Below, one piece after another: positions 28,761 to 63,774 of a stretch of DNA of 64,000 bases; the first letter of the stretch is position 1; each line of letters begins with the position of its first letter. The translations under genes and the position numbers were made by a program. This DNA comes from Lutjanus erythropterus (lineage: Eukaryota; Chordata; Actinopteri; Lutjaniformes; Lutjanidae). The notes below the pieces were generated by a model, which saw only the letters and a program-made list of their open reading frames with translations, searched no databases and was not told the DNA's origin. Where the stretch lies: the NCBI GenBank assembly GCA_020091685.1, contig CM034610.1, positions 26,138,094-26,202,093 of the forward strand, given 5' to 3'.

Positions 28761-31700
28761 TTCTGAGGATTTTTTACAATTTGCATTTTGCATTTTAAGG
28801 TCAGGTGATTTAACTGCAAAGTTTGGTTATAATTTTTCAGTATAATGCGAAAATAAGCCAAAGAAACAGACACAAAAAACAAACTGTTCTGGTGAAATGC
28901 TTCAAACATTCACATGGAGTAAAAGTGAAGTTTGTCTTTCATTTACGAACGTGTATAACCTTATGCTGAGTAACAGGGCTCCTCCACCTTTTCAGGAGCT
29001 GAAGTCAAATTCAAGCACTTTTCAAGCATTTTCAAAGTGGATTTTCAAGCTTTTCCAGCACCTTACAGCTCTGTTAAATGACATCTATATACACATACGT
29101 GCTCAAAACGTTTAAATTAGATGTTCCTGTGCTATAAACAACCCAAATTATGTTTCATGATAGAATTCGACAAATTAAAAGAAATCACAACAAAGCCTCA
29201 TGGTTAAAAATGTGACACCTGTCTGTAAATAGACTCTACACTGAGAGACAGTATAACAAAACAACAGAAACAGGAACAGTGAATACGGACCAGTTTAAAA
29301 ATTTGATTATGGAATAATAGCAAGTTAGTTATGTTGTTTTGGTGTGTGGGTGTGTGAGTATGGGGGGTAGGTGGGGAGTATGCGAGAGAAAGGAGCAAAG
29401 AAGAAGAGAAAGAGAAGTTGGACAACTAAGCACAGGAGAGGACAGAAAGGTGTACTACACATTTTCACCAACAATTCTACAATAAATACAAATAGTAATA
29501 ATAGTTAAATTCATAAAAGCAATAAATTACAGAACAAGTCTGGGATAATGTCGCATTAGCGAGTGGTTCAGCAGGGTCAGACCATTTTTATCTCTTTTAT
29601 CTTCCCCCAAACAACTGTTGGCTGAACTTCCGTTGAGGCACTCAAACTGAACAATTTCAGCAAACACACAGAGATCACATATCACACTTTCTCTGCACAC
29701 TGGCATAGAGCTGCTTAGGCTTGAGTCCAAAGGTTTACTCTTAATGTGCATGACACATCATGACATGGTCAGGCCCATTCATACTTTAAAGAGTTACTGC
29801 AGCCTTCGACCCCTGAGAGGAAACTCAGGTGTTTAGAGCAGGAACTTCTGGTAGTTTCAGGGTCAAGGCTGAAAGGTAGTGTAAGGGTAAAGTAATCAGC
29901 TGGGAACGTGCACATGTAATGATTGGCTAAATGGTTGCTACATGAAGTTATTTTGCTGAACGCGTTACGAGAAAGGCTGAACCTTTTTTGCTGTCCGACC
30001 CTCTCTGTTGGCACTGCCTCTGCTTTCATACAATGCACTGCTTTCAAATTAATAAGGATGCCTTTATCACACAGTACTGGTGTCTCATTTACTGTTGCTG
30101 CTCTTCAACATGTGATTTTATAAATATTATAATTGCATAATGTGTATTGTATTGTTTGAATCATTATGTGTGGCTTGTTCACTTTGTTTTGTTACGCGTC
30201 TGCTCTCTTCGTCCTTTGGTAAAGCACTTTGGAACAGCTGAAAAGCACTACATAAACAAGATTTGCTTGCTTACTTTGCATGCATATTTTTGATTAAAAC
30301 TTACTTAAATAAAAGCCAGCAGCTTTACAAATTATTTGCACATTTTAATCAGCTTTAGCGCTTTATTGATATGAAACAAAAACATGAGTGAACCCCCACT
30401 GTGCTGCTGGATGAGAGCGCAGCAGCTGTCACACTGCAGGCCAATACATTAAAATTAAACCTGATATCCTTGTCAGTGGTCTTTATAAAGTAAAGATGAT
30501 CACACTGGAGATGTGATGAGTCTTATGGTCTCACCAACTAAGACTGTAAGGTTTAGAGGATCTGTACTGTCAGAAGAACTTCTGTGTTAAACTAGCCTTC
30601 ACTGTTCCAGTATCATTCAGTATTTTCAGTCAGACTTAGATGCCTGCATAATTGTTTGTAATTTACATGTTCTCAGTGGCAGACAGCACAGATTGGTTGG
30701 GCAGATATCTGAGCTCCAGGTAGTTAAGTCCTTATCAAAACAGGCTAACACAGACTAATGACGTAATTGGCGGTCAATTAGTCGGCACAATAGCAGCAAC
30801 GGGATCAATTAGCAACATGTAAATTAGTGTTGTATCGTGATTATGCAACCAGTGGTCTAACTGTTGTGATTCATGTGTATTGAACACTTAGTGGAACGAA
30901 AGAATGGAAAAGTATTGTTGTTGGATGTTTAAAAAAAAAAAAAAGTGGTGAAGATGAATTTATCAAATTTATCTTGTTTGTTTGTTTGTTTTTAATATGT
31001 TTCACTCAATTTTTTATTTTTTTCCACAAAGCAAAGAACAAACTGACCACACATGACAAAGAAGACCAAAATAAAACAGACTGTCAACTCACAGAAAAGG
31101 TGAACGCACACGTGTCAATCTGTACGATGACTGAAATGTTTACAAGCGGACTGAGGGTCAGAGATTCCGGAGAGTCCACACTACCAAGACCAAGTGCGGC
31201 TGAGGACAACATGTCGTCAGCCACATCATCAATAATCATTGTTATCGACCAATATGGAGCTTCACTATTGTTATAGGTGTCTCAGATAGGTCGCCCAGGC
31301 TTACTACGTCCTATCATCTTCACCTACATGACCTGCATATCCCTACTTGAGATTGATTTAAGTTACAACAAGCTGAGTTGCCAAGTACTTTCACTCTGAC
31401 TGATGATGAATCTGAAAACCTTGGGACTCTGAACTCTGAGCCACGGTTCACGTCTTCATTACATTGTGTACATTTGACCCAATTCGATTAGTTTTGCTTT
31501 CACATTGCAATTATGCAAGCACACTAAAGAACTATGCCATGCTGTCTACGTCAGCTGCGTATCCCTGCTTGCAATTAATTGGTTTGTAGACGGGCGTCAG
31601 TGCGTCTGACTTCAGCACGTTGTCAGTTCAATTCAATTCCTCTTGATAAATACTTGGAAAATAAAAAGTGTCTGAATTTTTGTGAGGTTTTTTTCAGTGG

Positions 31701-34680
31701 ACTGTTTATAAAGTCTGTTAAACATTTGGTTTCCTCCTCTCAGCTCATTTTGTTCTATTGCATGGATTTTCCTTTTACCGGTGCTACCCAATGTCTCCAA
31801 GGGGTGGAAGCGGCTCAGGTGATAAAATGAGCAAAGATCACATTATTTTTGACCAAATAACTCCATGTTGTGACAATACTGCAAGGCAGAGTATTGATGC
31901 TTTCATAAAATATTACAACCAATGAGACTTTTTAATAAATCAGGAATGTGGATATTATGACTAAGCTGGTAAAGATAAAGTGTAATCACATAATTTAAAT
32001 GTGGAAGCAAAGCTAACCAGATCAAATGTATATATGCAACAAAAACATGAACCTCGGTTCAGACTTTCAGGTGTGGAAGCAGCCAGTAGATTTCTCAGTT
32101 TCAGTGTTTGCAGGTTCATCATCATCAGTACTTTGCAACTCTCAGCCTCTGTGTTGAAACTAATAAACTGGAAATCTGAACCTGGTTATTTACAGATTAA
32201 TTCTCCTCCAGTCCTGATGACACATTTGGGATTTTTCTTTTTTTTTTTTACTTGTGTTTTGCATCATTAGAATTACAACACATCTCCCACTCCTTTTTTT
32301 TATCCCACTCCTCCAAACACGTATTCTTGTTCTACATCCATACTTAAGCGAGATATCCCACCTTTTTATTTACCCAATGCCAACAGCAGATAACTGTCTC
32401 CAAACACTCCTTAACATGCTCCCCCAGTGTTAATGACTCTGCTAATGATGGTCGTAATGAATGCGCTCACTGTCACAATCAACATTGCTGTGGGTCTTGC
32501 AATTAGGGACTAACAAAAACAACGGGCAGGGTGATGTTTGTCCATTGTAATGGACCTTGACCCCCTACAGGGAGCTCTGAATGGTGGAGGTCGTGAGGAG
32601 TCTGCCTTCCCACCACCAGAAAAAACATGTTCAGTGCAGGAATGGATGGATGATTGGCGATGAGTCTCACAGACTGAATGTGTATTCAAGGAACCGGAGA
32701 ACAATGAGGTAAATGTTGTTTCTTCAGGATTCAGTACGTAGTTTCAATACTACTCTGCTAAAAAAAAAAAAAAACACAGTCGAGGGTGTTATTTTTCTGA
32801 GACAGAAGACACCAGGTTCTCAAGCTAATGAATAATTATAGACAGGGGAGGGTAAAGGGATTATAAGCAAGTATTGTTATGTTGATTGCAGTATTTGTTC
32901 TTCTGTAATGGTGCAGTATGTTTTATTCAAGAACAGGGAACTTTGTTAATGCACACTGAAAGCAGTGAGTAGATGTTGTATGAGTGGAAATCATCAGTAC
33001 CAGTGGTGGTGAAAGAGGTAGAGCAGAAAGTTTTAGAGATACAGAGATACTCAGCTGTAATTACGACTTAATGATTATATAATAAGCAAAAACAGGGGGC
33101 TAAATGTAAATGTTGTCGCCTGTGTACGGTGGCAAATGTCTGCTGATAAGAAAGAGATCATGTACAGTAAGCAGGCCTTTATTCTGAAATAAATCCCGGC
33201 AGGATGATGCAGGATCCCGACACGAAGCGGAGGGGGTCTTGAATCGTCATAATTGTTACCGAATAAAATGTAGCAACGCCTGCGAGCTAGCTCAGACAGT
33301 CAACTCGAGCCACACCACAATCACACCTGACATGCCTCACTCTCTGTAGTACAAACCGAACGCACCCTTCCAAACTGGCAGTCTATTTAAACTGCTAAAA
33401 CCTCCCATCTCTCCCTCTGCCTGTCAGTGCCATTGCTGCTTTGCACCAGCATCACTGCCTGTTCATTCAGCCCCACCTCACCTGCAGGCTCCGACAAGGG
33501 GTCCAAGATATGTGTTCATGAGGCCTAGACACCAAACTCTATGTTCTGCCGCTGCAATAAACATTCTTAAACATGAGCTGTCTGACTGAACTGAAATTTT
33601 GATCCGATAATGCTTGTATACATGCTTGTACATTTGTTACATGTCGAGGCATGCAGGAAAAACACCACGTTAGACCCAGAGATGGGGATCACTGTTTAGT
33701 TTTTTTTTTACCACCAGGTCTTTGAACAACTTCTGTAAAGTGAAATGTGTTTTAATTTTTTTGTTAAAAGTATTGTTAAGGAACTGATATCAATGTCACA
33801 GTATTAGCACAGGTATGGGTATGGAAAATTTCTGAACAATACTCACCCCTTCATACAAACACAACTTAAATAATGTCTCAAAAATAAGTCAACATTAACT
33901 ACTGGATTCACACGGGACACTTTCTCCTGAAAGTCCTGTTACTCTGACCCATCCATCCACCCTACCTCCTCCACACGTGGACTTTTTATACCATTTTATA
34001 CCACATCACCTGACTTCGATGGCACATTAAAACAGTAGCGGGGTCTCTCCAGGAATGACGTACTTACAGCATAATACTTTGAAGCACAGGAGTTAAAACC
34101 GACTGACCAACCAACCCAATGACGGAGACTGTCACAGAGCCACGCAGATGTCCATCTTAAAACATAAGCACTTCATTAAGCTTGGAGCTTGGATGTATTT
34201 AAATGTAGAGTCCTAAAGCTGTGTGACCACCCAACAAGCAGTTCTGACAGAGTGTACTGGCCCCTTAACACACTTGGGGATATGAATGTCCAAGTACAAG
34301 CACACAATGTTCTAACATTTACTTCCTGCCTTACATCTACACTTTAGTCACATTATAAAATGTGTTAGAAAAGCCTCAGAGCTGTTTCTTAGTGTTAGTG
34401 GGCAGACATTCCACACCTTCCACAGACAGGCCTGAGGTTTTATATCACTCCTCGTGAAGTGAAGCGAGGGGTGAAATGAAGCCAGCATTTGTTACCACAA
34501 ACAAAACATCACCATTATAATTTGGACGGCATACTCTTAAAATAAACAAAGAAACAAAAATTGTGCTTATGCTTTATTTTCAAGCAATGTGGAAAAGGCC
34601 AATAGGCAAAATCTAACCAGGTCCATTTTATTAGTTTACTTAAATTTACTTCAATGGAAGTAAAAAACTGGGTGATAGTT
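28761..34680. other. Intergenic, no gene recognised
   Basis: Six-frame reading gives only short ORFs without family motifs or plausible splice context. Recognisable pieces are a 'taaagcactttggaacagc' repeat tail near 30221, scattered poly-A/T runs, and a C+T-rich block at 33160-33560. Two non-repetitive stretches at 30740-30840 and 32390-32610 are dense in homeodomain-like 'aattag'/'taatga' cores and could be regulatory; this cannot be judged without alignment. Confidence 0.4.
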
Positions 34681-34710
34681 ACAGCTGAATGATTTTGAAG
34701 AAATATTTCA

Positions 34711-34816
34711 TTGCAATTATTCTGACTGATATTGCAACTGCGATATAATTTGCAATATTAGAGGTGATGACAATTCTTACATAGCACAATTGCAATATCA
34801 GTCAGAATAATTGCAA
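34711..34816. repeat. 27 bp perfect inverted repeat
   Basis: 'ttgcaattattctgactgat' + 'attgcaa' (34711-34737) is exactly reverse-complemented at 34790-34816, with a 52 bp spacer. It sits inside a diverged copy (34684-34850) of the 'gggctgaacgattttga' repeat family also seen at 38848-38950 and 42566-42795. Confidence 0.85.
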
Positions 34817-37800
34817 TTAGATATGTTTTCAAAATTGTTCATCCCTAATTTCCATGCATGTGATGTTTCATTCATCTGTCTTAAATACGAAACAATATCA
34901 GTCGCCAACAAGAAGCTTCCAGGACACCATGATGATAGTAGGTCTGCAGGCTTAAATTAATGTAAAATAACAAACTGTGCTTACTGCTGTAGTCTGATGC
35001 ACACATGTATACTTTAACATATTGGCTGCAGCTTTGTGTACCCTGAAAGGCATATGAAGTTAGTCTTCGGACGTCTCTGACAGGAGCAGCAGAGAGCTTT
35101 CTGGCAGAAGGTTTTAGAGAGTCAGGTGACGTGGTATAAAGAGCAACACAGTCCATATGAGCAGATTAATCGATTAATAGCTGTTTGACTAAAATTGACT
35201 AATAAAACTACGAAAACAGACCATCACACTAATTTTAAAACCTTGTTAACTTCAGGGTTCAACTAGCAGTTCTTTAGTCTAAAGATGATCATAATTATAA
35301 CACCAGTCATATTATTACTATTACTGTGACAATGGTGGCAGTGATATTAAAAGCAGAAATAAAATAGAGGGAGAAATGCATCTACAAAATCTTAAAATCA
35401 GAATATTCTGGGAGTCTCCATTTACCTGCTTCATAGCTCTCCTTGAATTCCTATCATTTCCACTGTATAAAGCAAAAATAAAATGCCAAAACATTTAAAC
35501 TAAATTACTTCTCTTGGTTATTTTGTCATCACAGTCAATGAATCTGTGAACACACTTGAGCCTCCATACCGCATCCGTCTGGAATGATGAAGTAATGTCT
35601 ACTCTTGTCATTTACTGTGTATTATCTTAAAAGTGAGGTATCTTTATTGTTGGTGAGACAGATGTTAACTCAGGTTAAATTTAATGGCACCTATGTTCGT
35701 TGTCATCCATTGCTGTTTTAGAGAGCTAAAGATTTGGCAGAGACCTTAGAGCTTTTTCTTTTTTTTAAGTCTGGTAAAACTCTTTATGTGCAGCATTTTA
35801 GAGCAGAAAACTGCGATAAACGTACAGGGATGACTTAAAATAAGGTCTTAAATTTGATTTATTTTGGATTGGACAAGTACACTGCGTGCCCAGTCCAAAC
35901 ATTCACTGGGAAATCACTACACATAAAGGCTTGTCAGTTTCCAATGATGGTAATAACCCTGCCTCGCTGACTCATAACCAACTCCACATCTGTCCTTTAT
36001 GATTATTTAGACACGGTGGCGGTAATCATTTAAAGACACACTTTTGATAAAGCCTTGTTGTGCTAAAATTAACTATAGTAAATCGTCCCATTGTTTTGAG
36101 TCAACAGGCAAAATAAACACACTTGAACATAAATATCCCCCCAAATAAATCAAACCTGTCCTCAGATGTTTGAACTCCATCTGTGCTAAGGTTTAAATAA
36201 TGGTCTCTATAAGCTGTTTCCAATTGGAACAAGACAGGAGAGTGTGACTCCCTCGATAATGGGAAACAGCCCTGTGTCTTCTTCATGCCAGGTTAACAAA
36301 AAAGGGGAAAGACGAAGAGGGCAAGAGGAGAATGTGGAGCAAGGGTCACCGGTGGCCACTGGTCACTGATCAGCCCATTCCCCTTTATTCCAGAAGGAAC
36401 ACATCAAGTATACAAGATCTAGAGTAGGAAACATACTTTTTATGAACGATAGGGGGATTCTTCTCCTTTTTCTCTCCATCTGCGCTTGTTTTCTCCTCAC
36501 CACTGTTCCTATGCGACTGGGGAAGCCCCCGGTTCTTGTAGCTGTTGTTGTTTGTTACATGGCGTTTTGTCAATCAAGCCTCCAGAGAATTTGTATTCCC
36601 CCAATCTTTGATTTCATTTAACTTTATTTTCCCTGTTCAAATTACATTCCACATCTGTACATGAGTCAGCAAAGGCAACTTGGGTAACCAGCTTTGTACT
36701 GTTTCTATTGCTGTTTTCGAAAACATTTTCATCAGGGGTTTGTTCCACCTACATATGGATGACAAACTCAAGCAGCAAACAACATGACTTGTCTTAGTGA
36801 AGCCTCCAGAACAACTTCTGTGCTCCCAGACATGTTTCTTCACGTCTCTGAACTCTAATGGACTCAACTCTCATTTGGTGTTTTGATGATGGTGGTGAAG
36901 CTAACTAAGCACAGAACGAGATTCACATCACGTAGGCATCAGTGTTTGTCCCTGTATGTCTCACCACTGATTTATTCAAGTTTTTTCTTTCATTTCTCAC
37001 CTGTTACTTTGTCTAAATAACAGCAGGATGTCATTCAAAAATATGGGCCACCAGAGGTCAGTCTCTGCACTGAGAAACATGGTGTCTGGAAGATAAAGTT
37101 ACAGGACACAAACACTGCAGACTGCTGACTGGTCAGAGTAGCATAGTGAGTGTGAGAGCAGGTGAGAGGCAGACTGCTTACTGTCTACAGTGGCAGAGGT
37201 GAGCGGTGAAGTTGTTGGACTGGCAGTAAATGTACAGTGACAGCACCGTAAATGAACAGTTTAGGTTTGAATTTGTCAGTGAATAAAAGCTGCAGCAGCT
37301 TCTCAAGACCAAAGCAGAGGTCCTGCATGTGTGTGTGTGTGTTGTGTCCCAACTGTGTGCAGAGCATCGTCGAGCATTGACGTTGAGGGCGAGTTTTACA
37401 CAAGTTCTACACAAACAACACCACTGTACATCCTGGAATCGGGATGTCATGACACCAGGAAAAAAAAGTCTCTCCGGGAGTCTGAAATGCTTACTCCAAC
37501 CGCTGCTTTGACACTTGACCCACCCGTCGTATACCTGTGGTATTTTCTAAAAAGTTGGTCCGAACCAGGCCGCTCCGTTGGTTAACTGGGTCGATTTGCA
37601 CATCACTACTTTTTCTTTTGGACAAGTTTAAGTGGAGCATACATGTTGCTATCTTACAGGTGTAGTTGTTGTTGTCCAGTGCTGGTAGACGTTATTCTCC
37701 TTCCTCTAGCATTTAAACAGCAGACTAGAGCCATAAAAACTGCCATGCTATAAAAACTGTCCCTGTCATGTCCAGAAGAACTGCATCTCCAATGCCTATG

Positions 37801-38847
37801 GTACTGTAAAAAAGTGAGTACCGACATGTTCTTGACATCCCCATCCTGGTAAAATGTCAGGAAGGTATGAAAGTCTGAAAAAATACAGGCCAAGTCAAAC
37901 TGCAAGAAGTGCAGAGAAACGTCATCGTCTTATTGTAACCCTCAATTTATGAAAGGGGACTTTATGGGCCAAATGCCCCCGTGGGACCACATCTGCCAAC
38001 GAAGACACCCAATGTAGCATAAACAGAATTACGTCGGCTGTAAAAGTCTGTATCTGTTTTGGCAATGACAGCGCGTCAAAACTAGTGTACTGTCAGACTG
38101 TTCTGTTACTCATTTCCATGCTTCTTGTTAACAAGAACAAATTTTAATACCTTGCCTTTTACCTCTAAGTGCATCCAAGTGGACAGACAGCTAAATCCAG
38201 TTTAAATTAAAATCATGTATGCCCTGATTTTGTGAAAGCCCAAAAGTGCCCCAAAATCCCCAAACATCCTGATTTTTGACACAGTTCACTGCTGAGTTTA
38301 AAACATAAATACTAATTCAGCAGGAAGTGCTGAGATTTGGCAAAGCTGCTGGATGCTGTAATGAAATCTGTGAATGTACTTTTAATGAACTTCTCACATC
38401 AATCGGCAAACTAAACAGTCTGGAAAGTACGGGGCGGGTAAAGTCTAGTCATTTGGAACAATTTTACTGGACTCATAAAAACTGTTTAGCTCCCCACACT
38501 GAAGTCATTGTGTTTGTGTATTAAAATGTAGGAAAACAAACATTATGTAAGTTTATGAGGAAGCACAAGACAAACCTATTTTGGCAAGTTTGTGTTGGCG
38601 GATGTCCAATCAGACCCAGCAGATCATCTCCAACAAACAGGTTTTTCCAGTTTATCACAAATGCACCCATTTATCGGATTTGTCAGGTCTGCATCTTTGT
38701 CTTTTCACCACCAGGCTCATTTGACCTTCACCCGAATATCAAGAGCAGAAATGATAAACAAATTAATTACAAATCTAATTTATTAAATTAAGATTAAGTT
38801 ACGGCAGCAATATCAGATTTGTTTATTTGTTTAGCTAACTGTAATTT

Positions 38848-38950
38848 AGGGCTGCACAATATGGTAAAACCTCATATTGCAATTATTTTTTACTGAAACT
38901 GAGATTGCGATATGTGATACAATTAGTGGGAGTGATATTTTCTGCATCAC
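38848..38950. repeat. Fragment of the 'gggctg(a/c)acgatt' MITE-like family
   Basis: Left-end fragment: 'agggctgcacaatatggtaa', 'catattgcaattatttttta' and 'gagattgcgatatgtgatac'. It is related to 42566-42795, where both ends are present. Confidence 0.6.
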
Positions 38951-39129
38951 AAACGATTAACATCATGATGATGTGATATTTGTTGGGGTCTGTCCCAAAC
39001 AAACATGTTTTCATGCATCTAGAGAAGAAGATTTTAAGGCCAGGGCATCTCTGCACCACTACAGTACTTTAATGTGATGCTGTTCTGTCACACATTTTTC
39101 CCTCATCAAAAAAACTGCAGGGTTCTGTG

Positions 39130-39232
39130 ATTTGGTTACTGCATCGAGGCCGCCATGCTTCTACGGTAGCCCAGTAAGGATCTGCAAGCTCACCACTAGA
39201 TGCTACTAAATCCTACACACTGGTCCTTTAAG
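39130..39232. mobile_element. Right-end fragment of the piggyBac-like MITE family
   Basis: 'gccgccatgcttctacggta', 'gctcaccactagatgctact' and the terminus 'cacactggtcctttaag' match the 3' part of the intact element at 21305-21683. The left part is missing. Confidence 0.65.
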
Positions 39233-39639
39233 TCAAAGAATTACATGCCTTTTCCACCTCTGCTGATCACCAAACAACACCAACAACAGTTGCTAAAACA
39301 ATCCATCTTTACATTTTCATATTCTACGATAGCTATGAAGAGCAGAAAAAAACATGTTCTTTGTGAACCTGTGTCCAGTTGTAAAAAAAAAAAAAAGAAT
39401 AAAAGATAAAAAAAGAATGAAACAAAAGTGCAGATTAATTGTACTATTTCTTCAAACCAAAGGGAAACTTTTCTCGAAATGTCATCCATTTAACAATATC
39501 ACATTTGTTTTGGTTCAACATGCTTCCACATGGGGGAGACATGCTCCTCCCAACTCCAACCCTCTTTTCTGTTTGGAAGGAAAGAAAAAATGTAGAAATA
39601 CATAAATATTTCCTCTTTGTGGAAGTCTCACACAATTCC

Positions 39640-40095
39640 AGAGCTCTGTCAGAGAGAGAAACTGAGCGACAAACACAAGAAAATAGGCAAAGAGAGGAGG
39701 GAGAGGAGTTATTTCAAGGAGTAGAAAATATTGAGATTGAGGTAAAGGTAGAGCAAAGAGAAAATACCTCACTCTGAAACACTTCAGCTCTTTGTCAATT
39801 CTTTTCCTGCCATGGATCCATCATCCCAGAAGTTACTCTGAGGGCAAAACAAGGACGTAAAGCAGAGAAGAGAGACAGACAGAGGAGGGAGAAAAGCAGT
39901 AAACCTTGGCTGAGGTGAGGAAAAAGCAGTTGTGTGGGAGAGCAGAGGCGACCAGAGAGCGACGAAAGGCGGGGGAGTGGAGGAGTGAGGCGCCCCGTTC
40001 TTCCTGCGAAGTGAGAAGGGAAATAGGGGGAAAAGAAGAAGAAGAAGAAGAGAGGAGTGATAAAGAGTTGGGGAAGGAGGGAGAAGAGTCGGCTG
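39640..40095 (+). promoter_or_regulatory. Purine-rich plxdc1 5' flank / 5' UTR
   Basis: Strongly G+A-biased top strand (agagaga, ggagga, gaagaagaagaagaag) running directly into the plxdc1 start codon. No TATA box was seen. This is consistent with a TATA-less promoter and a GA-rich leader; the transcription start cannot be placed from sequence. Long ORFs on both strands here reflect the base bias. Confidence 0.4.
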
Positions 40096-40098
40096 GAC

Positions 40099-61286
<21,188 letters not shown>

Positions 61287-61909
61287 AGGTCCTGGACTAG
61301 CAGGACTCAGTCAGGAGAGGGGAGGACATCATCTTGAGGACTGGAAAGGTACTACAAGTGGATGAATATGGACTATCAGGCCGACACAGAATGTCTCTAC
61401 TCCAACCTCGGCGGCTGGACAGTGTTTACTGTAACTGCTCTGGTAGCTCTTTCCAGCTCTCTCTGTGTCTTTTGCTCTTTGCCACCACACAGGGGATTTG
61501 CCATATTATCCAAGGGTTGGAGGGTCTGAGAGGAAGCCGACTGTACAGAAATGATGAGATGCAAACGTGTAACTGTACAAAACCCATCAATGCAAGGGGA
61601 TGTCAGGGAATGAATCAAACTAGCCTTCATACTGCAAACCAGTGTACAGCTCAACTTAACTATGTGTTTTTGTCTTTTATTCAGTTTATGGAGTTATTTT
61701 TGTTTCATGACACTTCCACGCGACCAATGATTGGTTCATAACATGTTATAATATCTCTGTGGACTTCACTATAACAGATATTTAGCTATATAACTGATAG
61801 TGATTATAATGACCATCTTGAATTTCTCTGGAGAAATATTGTTTGGATGAATTTTAGGGACATCATGTTACGAGAGTTTTCTTTGAACCTTTCTGTTTAA
61901 ATGTCTTCT

Positions 61910-61915
61910 AATAAA
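61910..61915 (+). terminator. Putative plxdc1 poly(A) signal
   Basis: AATAAA in 'gtcttctaataaaagctggt', 624 bp after the plxdc1 stop. It is the first canonical signal I noticed on this strand, and a T/G-rich 'gctggtggtgagtgttg' follows it. Confidence 0.65.
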
Positions 61916-63202
61916 AGCTGGTGGTGAGTGTTGATATTAATCTCATGTTTGGTGAGGAGCTGAAAATAAGTTGTACAGACCATGTTAACTTATATTAACC
62001 AGATTATTGACCACTGAAAAAAATGACTGAGTGGAAAATATACCTGTACTACTGCAGGCGAGTGCCTTCAGGTAACAAACTGTTGTATTTACATGCTGAT
62101 ATTTAATTTTGATAACTAAGAGAAGGCACTTATTCATTAAAATTTGTAGGGAAGTGACATAAAGGTACAAACAAACTAATGTTTTTTTGCTAACATGCAC
62201 ATGAATACTGGCAATATTCCTGCATCTGATTAACATTTAGGCTTCAATGTCTAAATATAAATTACTTGTATTATTATGCATAAACAAAAACAATATTTAT
62301 CTCTTAGTGACATTCACAAGCTACCTAGCAGTGTATATAGTGCAAAATAAGCCCCACTTCAACAGCTGCAACATTAAACTTAGGTTCATATGTCAATGCA
62401 CCAAAAATCACACAATGCACATTACTCTGCAATTGACCAATTTGCAAAATAAGTGCTTTAATTTTTGTAGTTTAAGTATATACTGATACCAATACTTGTA
62501 CTTGTACCTAAGTAGAAGATTTGAGTACTTCCTCCCACTACTGCATGTGTATAAAACAAAGGCTGAAAAAACATAATATAAAGAGAGGCGGTCACTCTCA
62601 TGGATCGATGATAACACAACATATGACACTGCCACACGATGGAGCCAGAGACTGCAAGACAGTTAACCCCACACACTGATCACTGGTGACAAAATGATCT
62701 TAAATCATACAATCAGTTATCCCAAAGCCACTGAGCAGGTAGACGTTTGAAAACTCAGCTAGCATGTAGCTAACCAGGAAAGACAATTAGCTTAGCTATT
62801 CCCTTAATGTTTGTTTTAAAAGAATAACCGGCACGGTTAAATTAACATACAGACATGGTGACTGCTTATAACTAATTATATAACTAGTTTCCAACTCAGT
62901 TGTGAAGCAAAATGAAGGCTGGAAGACAGTGAATAAAGCCTGTGTATAAGGTTAGCTTTGAAGCTAACACTGCTGTCAGGTGCTCCTAATTTGGTCCTAA
63001 TTAACATAACATATGCTAGCAGCCCACAAAAAGAGCCCAAATATCTTACCAAATGACTGAAAAATGAGTAATTATGTAAATATATGACTTACAGTTCGAT
63101 GTACGCACACCAAAGCGCAGGGAGCGTTAATAACACTTAAACTGGGACGCTAATTGGCCGTAAAAAAAACTTTTCAACGTCGTCTATACCACCGCAAATA
63201 AC
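61916..63202. other. Intergenic, no gene recognised
   Basis: AT-rich sequence with only short ORFs lacking family motifs. No clear repeat family, RNA or promoter was recognised up to the inverted-repeat block at 63203. Confidence 0.5.
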
Positions 63203-63446
63203 GGTCGTGTCTAGGAGGGAACCCTGGTTTGTGAAAGTCTCGCGGGATTTTACGCGTTGGTTCTTCAAAGTGGATTAAGTACACTCTAATTATGTTTTAT
63301 GAAGTGATAACACTGTAGTTATTATCCGTTGAAGTTTGGGGACGAAAAACACCTGGTTAAGGTTAGTGAAAGCTAATGGTTTTGGGTTGAAATGATCAAT
63401 CCCGCGAGATCACTCACGGATTTCAGGGTCCCTTCCAGACACGACC
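63203..63446. repeat. 244 bp inverted-repeat block with CGCGGGAT motifs
   Basis: The left arm starts GGTCGTGTCTAGGAGGGA and runs to TCTCGCGGGATT. The right arm is its imperfect reverse complement, running from AATCCCGCGAGA to CCAGACACGACC. Arms are about 47-50 bp at roughly 75-80% identity, around a ~145 bp AT-rich centre. Most simply a MITE. The 'tctcgcg' cores also resemble a promoter motif of vertebrate housekeeping genes, so a promoter of a gene further right cannot be excluded. Confidence 0.65.
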
Positions 63447-63769
63447 GCTTGTAGCAGGTAATGGAAATGGAGCATACCATTCTAAAGTAAAGTAAAGGGT
63501 AGAACAGTCATGACAGTAATATTTTTAAAGAGTAGTAAAACATTCATTAAAATACTTTGAAAAAATAAAGGTGAGTAACACATAAGAATACGAGTTTAAA
63601 GTCTGGTTTTGGTCTCATGCTGCAAGGAAGGTATGCTCTCCAAAGCCAACTTGGCATAACCCGTAGACCGTTGATTGGCAAATTACCTCATATAACGGTG
63701 CTTGTTCGCTGTGGATTCACGATTGCCATAACATGTGCTAGTGACCGAAGAAACAACAAGGTGAACGAG

Positions 63770-63773
63770 AAAA
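63770..63773 (-). terminator. Pol III terminator of tRNA-Cys
   Basis: AAAA on the + strand gives TTTT on the - strand, one base beyond the discriminator of the tRNA (63775). It is the minimal vertebrate Pol III stop. Confidence 0.7.
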
Positions 63774-63774
63774 G

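Noticed and set aside
33160-33570. Possible solo LTR (TATTTAAA-like box, later AATAAA)
   Set aside because: No TG...CA ends, no target duplication and no primer-binding or polypurine tract could be identified.
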